From: SZUA-584 sp041656035
GTDB lineage: Bacteria; Bacillota; Clostridia; Christensenellales; SZUA-584
Length of the DNA: 25,885 bases
Assembly (NCBI GenBank): GCA_964586785.1
Contig: CAZPHS010000026.1
Span: 1-25,885, forward strand
Reading direction: 5' to 3'
Of the stretch, positions 23,513 through 25,885 are shown piece by piece (positions within the stretch are counted from its first letter, which is position 1; every line of letters starts with the position of its first letter). Made by a program: the position numbers and the translations under genes. The notes under the pieces are model-generated. The model made no database searches. It saw only the letters and a list, made by a program, of their open reading frames with translations, and had not been told where the DNA came from.

Positions 23513-24625
23513 ATGAGCTGCGGAATAAAAGCGTGGTACAAGGGGATGGATGTTTCGTCGCTGGAGGAAGTTGAAAACGGCGGCGGCAGATTCTTCGATA
23601 ACGGCAAAGAGGAAGATTGTATTAAGATACTTCAAAGCCACGATGTAAACCTTATAAGACTGCGGCTGTGGAATGACCCGTATTCAGTATCAGGCGAGCC
23701 ATACGGAGGCGGCGCAAACGATTTCGCCCGCACCATGCGTCTTGCGCACAGGGCAAAAGAAGCGGGAATGGATTGGCTGCTTGATTTTCATTATTCCGAT
23801 TTTTGGGCGGACCCGGGCAAACAGTTTTTACCCAAGGCATGGCTGGGCATGAGCGGTACAGAGCTGGAACAGGCGGTGTATCGCTATACAAAAAAAATAC
23901 TGAAAAAACTGCGGCGTGAAGGTTTGCTTCCGCAAATTGCCGCCATAGGCAACGAGGTGACAAACGGATTGCTGTGGCCGCATGGAAAAAAGCCGGCGTA
24001 CGCGCAGATAGCGCGTTTGGTTAGCGCCGGAATACAAGCGTCAAAAGAAGTCTCTCGTGATATTGCGGTGATGATCCATCTCGACAACGGGGGGCGCAAC
24101 GATTTGTACTGTGAATGGTTAGATAATTACTTTTCCTGCGGCGGTAAAGACTTTGATATTATCGGTTTGAGCTACTATCCGTTCTGGCACGGGACGCTGG
24201 ATGATTTGCGGCATAATATGAACGATTTGGCGGAAAGGTACGGGAAGCCGCTTATTGTTGCGGAGACAAGTATGGGCTTTTCGACGGAGGATTACCGCGG
24301 CGGGGAGGAGCGCAAAACTGGCCGCGGCATGGCGGCCACAACGCGACTGGCCCAAAGAGTGCCGTTTCCTATGACGCCCGAGGGGCAGGCCGCTTTTTTA
24401 AAAGCGCTTATGGAAAGTATATACGCCGTTCCGAAAAGACTCGGGCGCGGCCTTGTTTACTGGGAACCCGCATGGCTGCCGGTAAAGGAAACCGGATGGT
24501 CGACCGAGGTGGGCTGCGAATATATTAAGGAAACGGGCTGGGGAGGAAACGAGTGGGCAAATCAGGCGTTATTTGATTATAGCGGCAATGCGCTGCCCGC
24601 GCTTAAAGTTATTAGGGATTTTTAA
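23513..24625 (+). CDS. GH53 arabinogalactan endo-beta-1,4-galactanase, cytoplasmic form
   Basis: The 370-aa protein has GH53 motifs in order: KGMDVSSLEEVE at the start, VNLIRLRLWNDPYS (46-59), WLLDFHYSDFWADPGKQ (88-104), acid/base Glu148 in IGNEVTNGLLWP, and nucleophile Glu251 in IVAETSMGF. The C-terminal WEPAWLP and GNEWANQALFDYSGNALPAL complete the barrel. It cleaves internal beta-1,4 bonds in galactan. Galactanases of this family are normally secreted, but no signal peptide is visible and the residues before the barrel are few. The ATG at 23513 has GAGGA six bases upstream; the TTG at 23507 overlaps the zinc-ribbon stop and is less likely. Confidence 0.93.
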   Translation: MSCGIKAWYKGMDVSSLEEVENGGGRFFDNGKEEDCIKILQSHDVNLIRLRLWNDPYSVSGEPYGGGANDFARTMRLAHRAKEAGMDWLLDFHYSDFWADPGKQFLPKAWLGMSGTELEQAVYRYTKKILKKLRREGLLPQIAAIGNEVTNGLLWPHGKKPAYAQIARLVSAGIQASKEVSRDIAVMIHLDNGGRNDLYCEWLDNYFSCGGKDFDIIGLSYYPFWHGTLDDLRHNMNDLAERYGKPLIVAETSMGFSTEDYRGGEERKTGRGMAATTRLAQRVPFPMTPEGQAAFLKALMESIYAVPKRLGRGLVYWEPAWLPVKETGWSTEVGCEYIKETGWGGNEWANQALFDYSGNALPALKVIRDF

Positions 24626-24727
24626 AACGGCGGTACTGTAAAGCCGGCAAGCGCCGGAAGGAAAGCGCCCGTTATGTCCGGGGGGATATGGCATACGTCT
24701 TACCGGCGGATACGCAGGAGGGAATTT

Positions 24728-25741
24728 ATGAAGGCGGCCGATGAAATACGGGATGTTCTCGACTCGGTTGAAAAACTGCACCAAATAATAAGAAGCACCG
24801 CAAGGGACAGCATAAGGAAACAATCTGGAAAGCTTAGAACAATTTACGGCAGCGGCCACGGCGATGTATCCTACGGCATCGATGATATATGCGAGAAAAT
24901 AATCGACGGATGGTTCAGGGAAAACCCTCCGAAAGGCGGAGCGGTCGTAATTTGCGAAGGGCTGGGGACGCGCGTTTATCCGCACGGGCTTAATGAATCG
25001 GAAGCGAGATGGCGTATGCTTATCGATCCGCTTGATGGCACCCGTCACATTATGTATGATAACCGATCAGCATGGATACTGACGGGCGTCGCTTTGAACG
25101 GGGGCGCGAAAACATCGCTGGGCGATATTTTCGCGGCGGTGCAGACGGAAGTGCCTGTGGTTTTGCAGGATAAAGGCGCGGTGTTAAAAGCGGTGAGGCA
25201 TAACGGTGCAAGCTTAAAATATTACGACCTGCGCCGCGGTAACGAAGTTAAAACGCATGTCGCGCTCTCGCCAAGCGCCGCCGCAACACTGGAAAATGGC
25301 TTTAGCGTTTTTGTTAACATATTTCCGGGCACGAAAGCGATAATCTCCGAATTGGAAGAAAGGGTGCTGCACAGGCTTTTTGGCAGTCCGGAAGAAAACT
25401 CGGCGCTCGTTTTCTCTGAGCAATACATATCCTCCGCCGGCCAGTTGTTCATGCTTATGACGGGAAAGTATCGTATAGTTGTGGATGTTCGAGGCCTTAT
25501 GCGCGGCTATCAATCAAAAAGAGGCCAAGGGCTTCCGCTGTGCGCGCATCCTTATGATTTATCCGCGGCACTCATAGCTATGGAAAGCGGATGTATCGTA
25601 AAAGACGCGTATGGGAATGTTTTGGACAGCACTATGGATTTATATACCAATTGTTCATGGGCGGGTTACGCAAACGCCGGATTATATAAAAAGATACATC
25701 CGGTAATTCTTGATGAACTGAAAGCTATGTCAATAATATAA
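24728..25741 (+). CDS. inositol-monophosphatase-superfamily phosphatase
   Basis: This 337-aa protein has the metal-binding DPLDGT motif (Asp100, Asp103), an upstream acidic residue in VICEGLGT (Glu77), a GD pair near residue 46, and HPYDLSAALIAMESGCIV with Asp277. These are the positions of the lithium-sensitive, Mg-dependent phosphatase fold (IMPase, FBPase, CysQ). Residues 20-45 and the AGQLFMLMTGKYRIVVDVR block are typical of the fold. The substrate is unknown; sugar phosphates or bisphosphate nucleotides are both possible. The ATG at 24728 has AGGAGGGA (24716-24723) four bases upstream; the open frame from 24674 is probably not used. It is the last gene of the locus. Confidence 0.8.
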   Translation: MKAADEIRDVLDSVEKLHQIIRSTARDSIRKQSGKLRTIYGSGHGDVSYGIDDICEKIIDGWFRENPPKGGAVVICEGLGTRVYPHGLNESEARWRMLIDPLDGTRHIMYDNRSAWILTGVALNGGAKTSLGDIFAAVQTEVPVVLQDKGAVLKAVRHNGASLKYYDLRRGNEVKTHVALSPSAAATLENGFSVFVNIFPGTKAIISELEERVLHRLFGSPEENSALVFSEQYISSAGQLFMLMTGKYRIVVDVRGLMRGYQSKRGQGLPLCAHPYDLSAALIAMESGCIVKDAYGNVLDSTMDLYTNCSWAGYANAGLYKKIHPVILDELKAMSII

Positions 25742-25885
25742 AACCGGCAGATACCAATTTAATATTATACCGAGTTCAAACTTTTTGACGGAGAAAATAC
25801 CCGAGGCGCCAATGATGTCCGGAGTTTTTTTTATATCCCCTCTATTCAATTACCCGTTGCGGCCGCCCCATGCCTTGCGGCAGGC
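25742..25885. other. downstream intergenic tail
   Basis: No gene, clear promoter or confident terminator is visible before the window ends. A T8 run at about 25827-25834 lacks a convincing hairpin in front of it. The last 20 bases hold a small GC-rich inverted repeat cut by the edge. Confidence 0.4.

Overview
The window looks like chromosomal DNA of a Clostridia-type member of the Bacillota, probably uncultured. Supporting evidence: the order dnaX-ybaB-recR-yaaL (DUF2508), a tetrahydrofolate riboswitch ahead of an ECF folate S-component, a YetF/DUF421-DUF4363 pair, an obg-yhbY pair, good Shine-Dalgarno sites, and a CUT1 sugar importer with no ATPase gene of its own. I see no rRNA, tRNA, CRISPR array, transposase or phage gene.

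Positions 1-13.7 kb are housekeeping. From the left: a possible gene tail, a bidirectional terminator, mreD and mreC (minus), the riboswitch-controlled folT (plus), a secreted M15 peptidase (plus), the minus-strand operon dnaX-ybaB-recR-DUF2508 with its own terminator, rodA overlapping a nitroreductase-like gene (plus), a yetF-DUF4363 pair (minus), nth-obg-yhbY (plus), and a ten-TM metal exporter of the ArsP_2 type (minus). Cell-wall elongation genes recur (mreC, mreD, rodA, M15 peptidase), but mreB is absent. dnaX carries an in-phase A AAA AAG slippery heptamer with a -1 stop eight codons later, which suggests it makes both tau and a shortened gamma.

Positions 13.8-25.7 kb hold a carbohydrate-utilisation locus, all on the plus strand: a LacI-family regulator, a lipoprotein solute-binding protein, two CUT1 permeases, a GH2 beta-galactosidase, a 610-aa protein of unknown family, a 76-aa zinc-ribbon protein, a GH53 endo-beta-1,4-galactanase without a signal peptide, and an inositol-monophosphatase-like phosphatase. 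Gene ends overlap or nearly touch from lacZ to GH53. A strong promoter before the binding-protein gene has a LacI-type palindrome at its expected start site. Spaced TTGCGC repeats occur upstream of both the regulator and the transporter. The simplest reading is import of beta-1,4-galacto-oligosaccharides (from pectic galactan or arabinogalactan) followed by complete breakdown in the cytoplasm. The 610-aa protein and the zinc ribbon are the parts least explained by known galactan systems.
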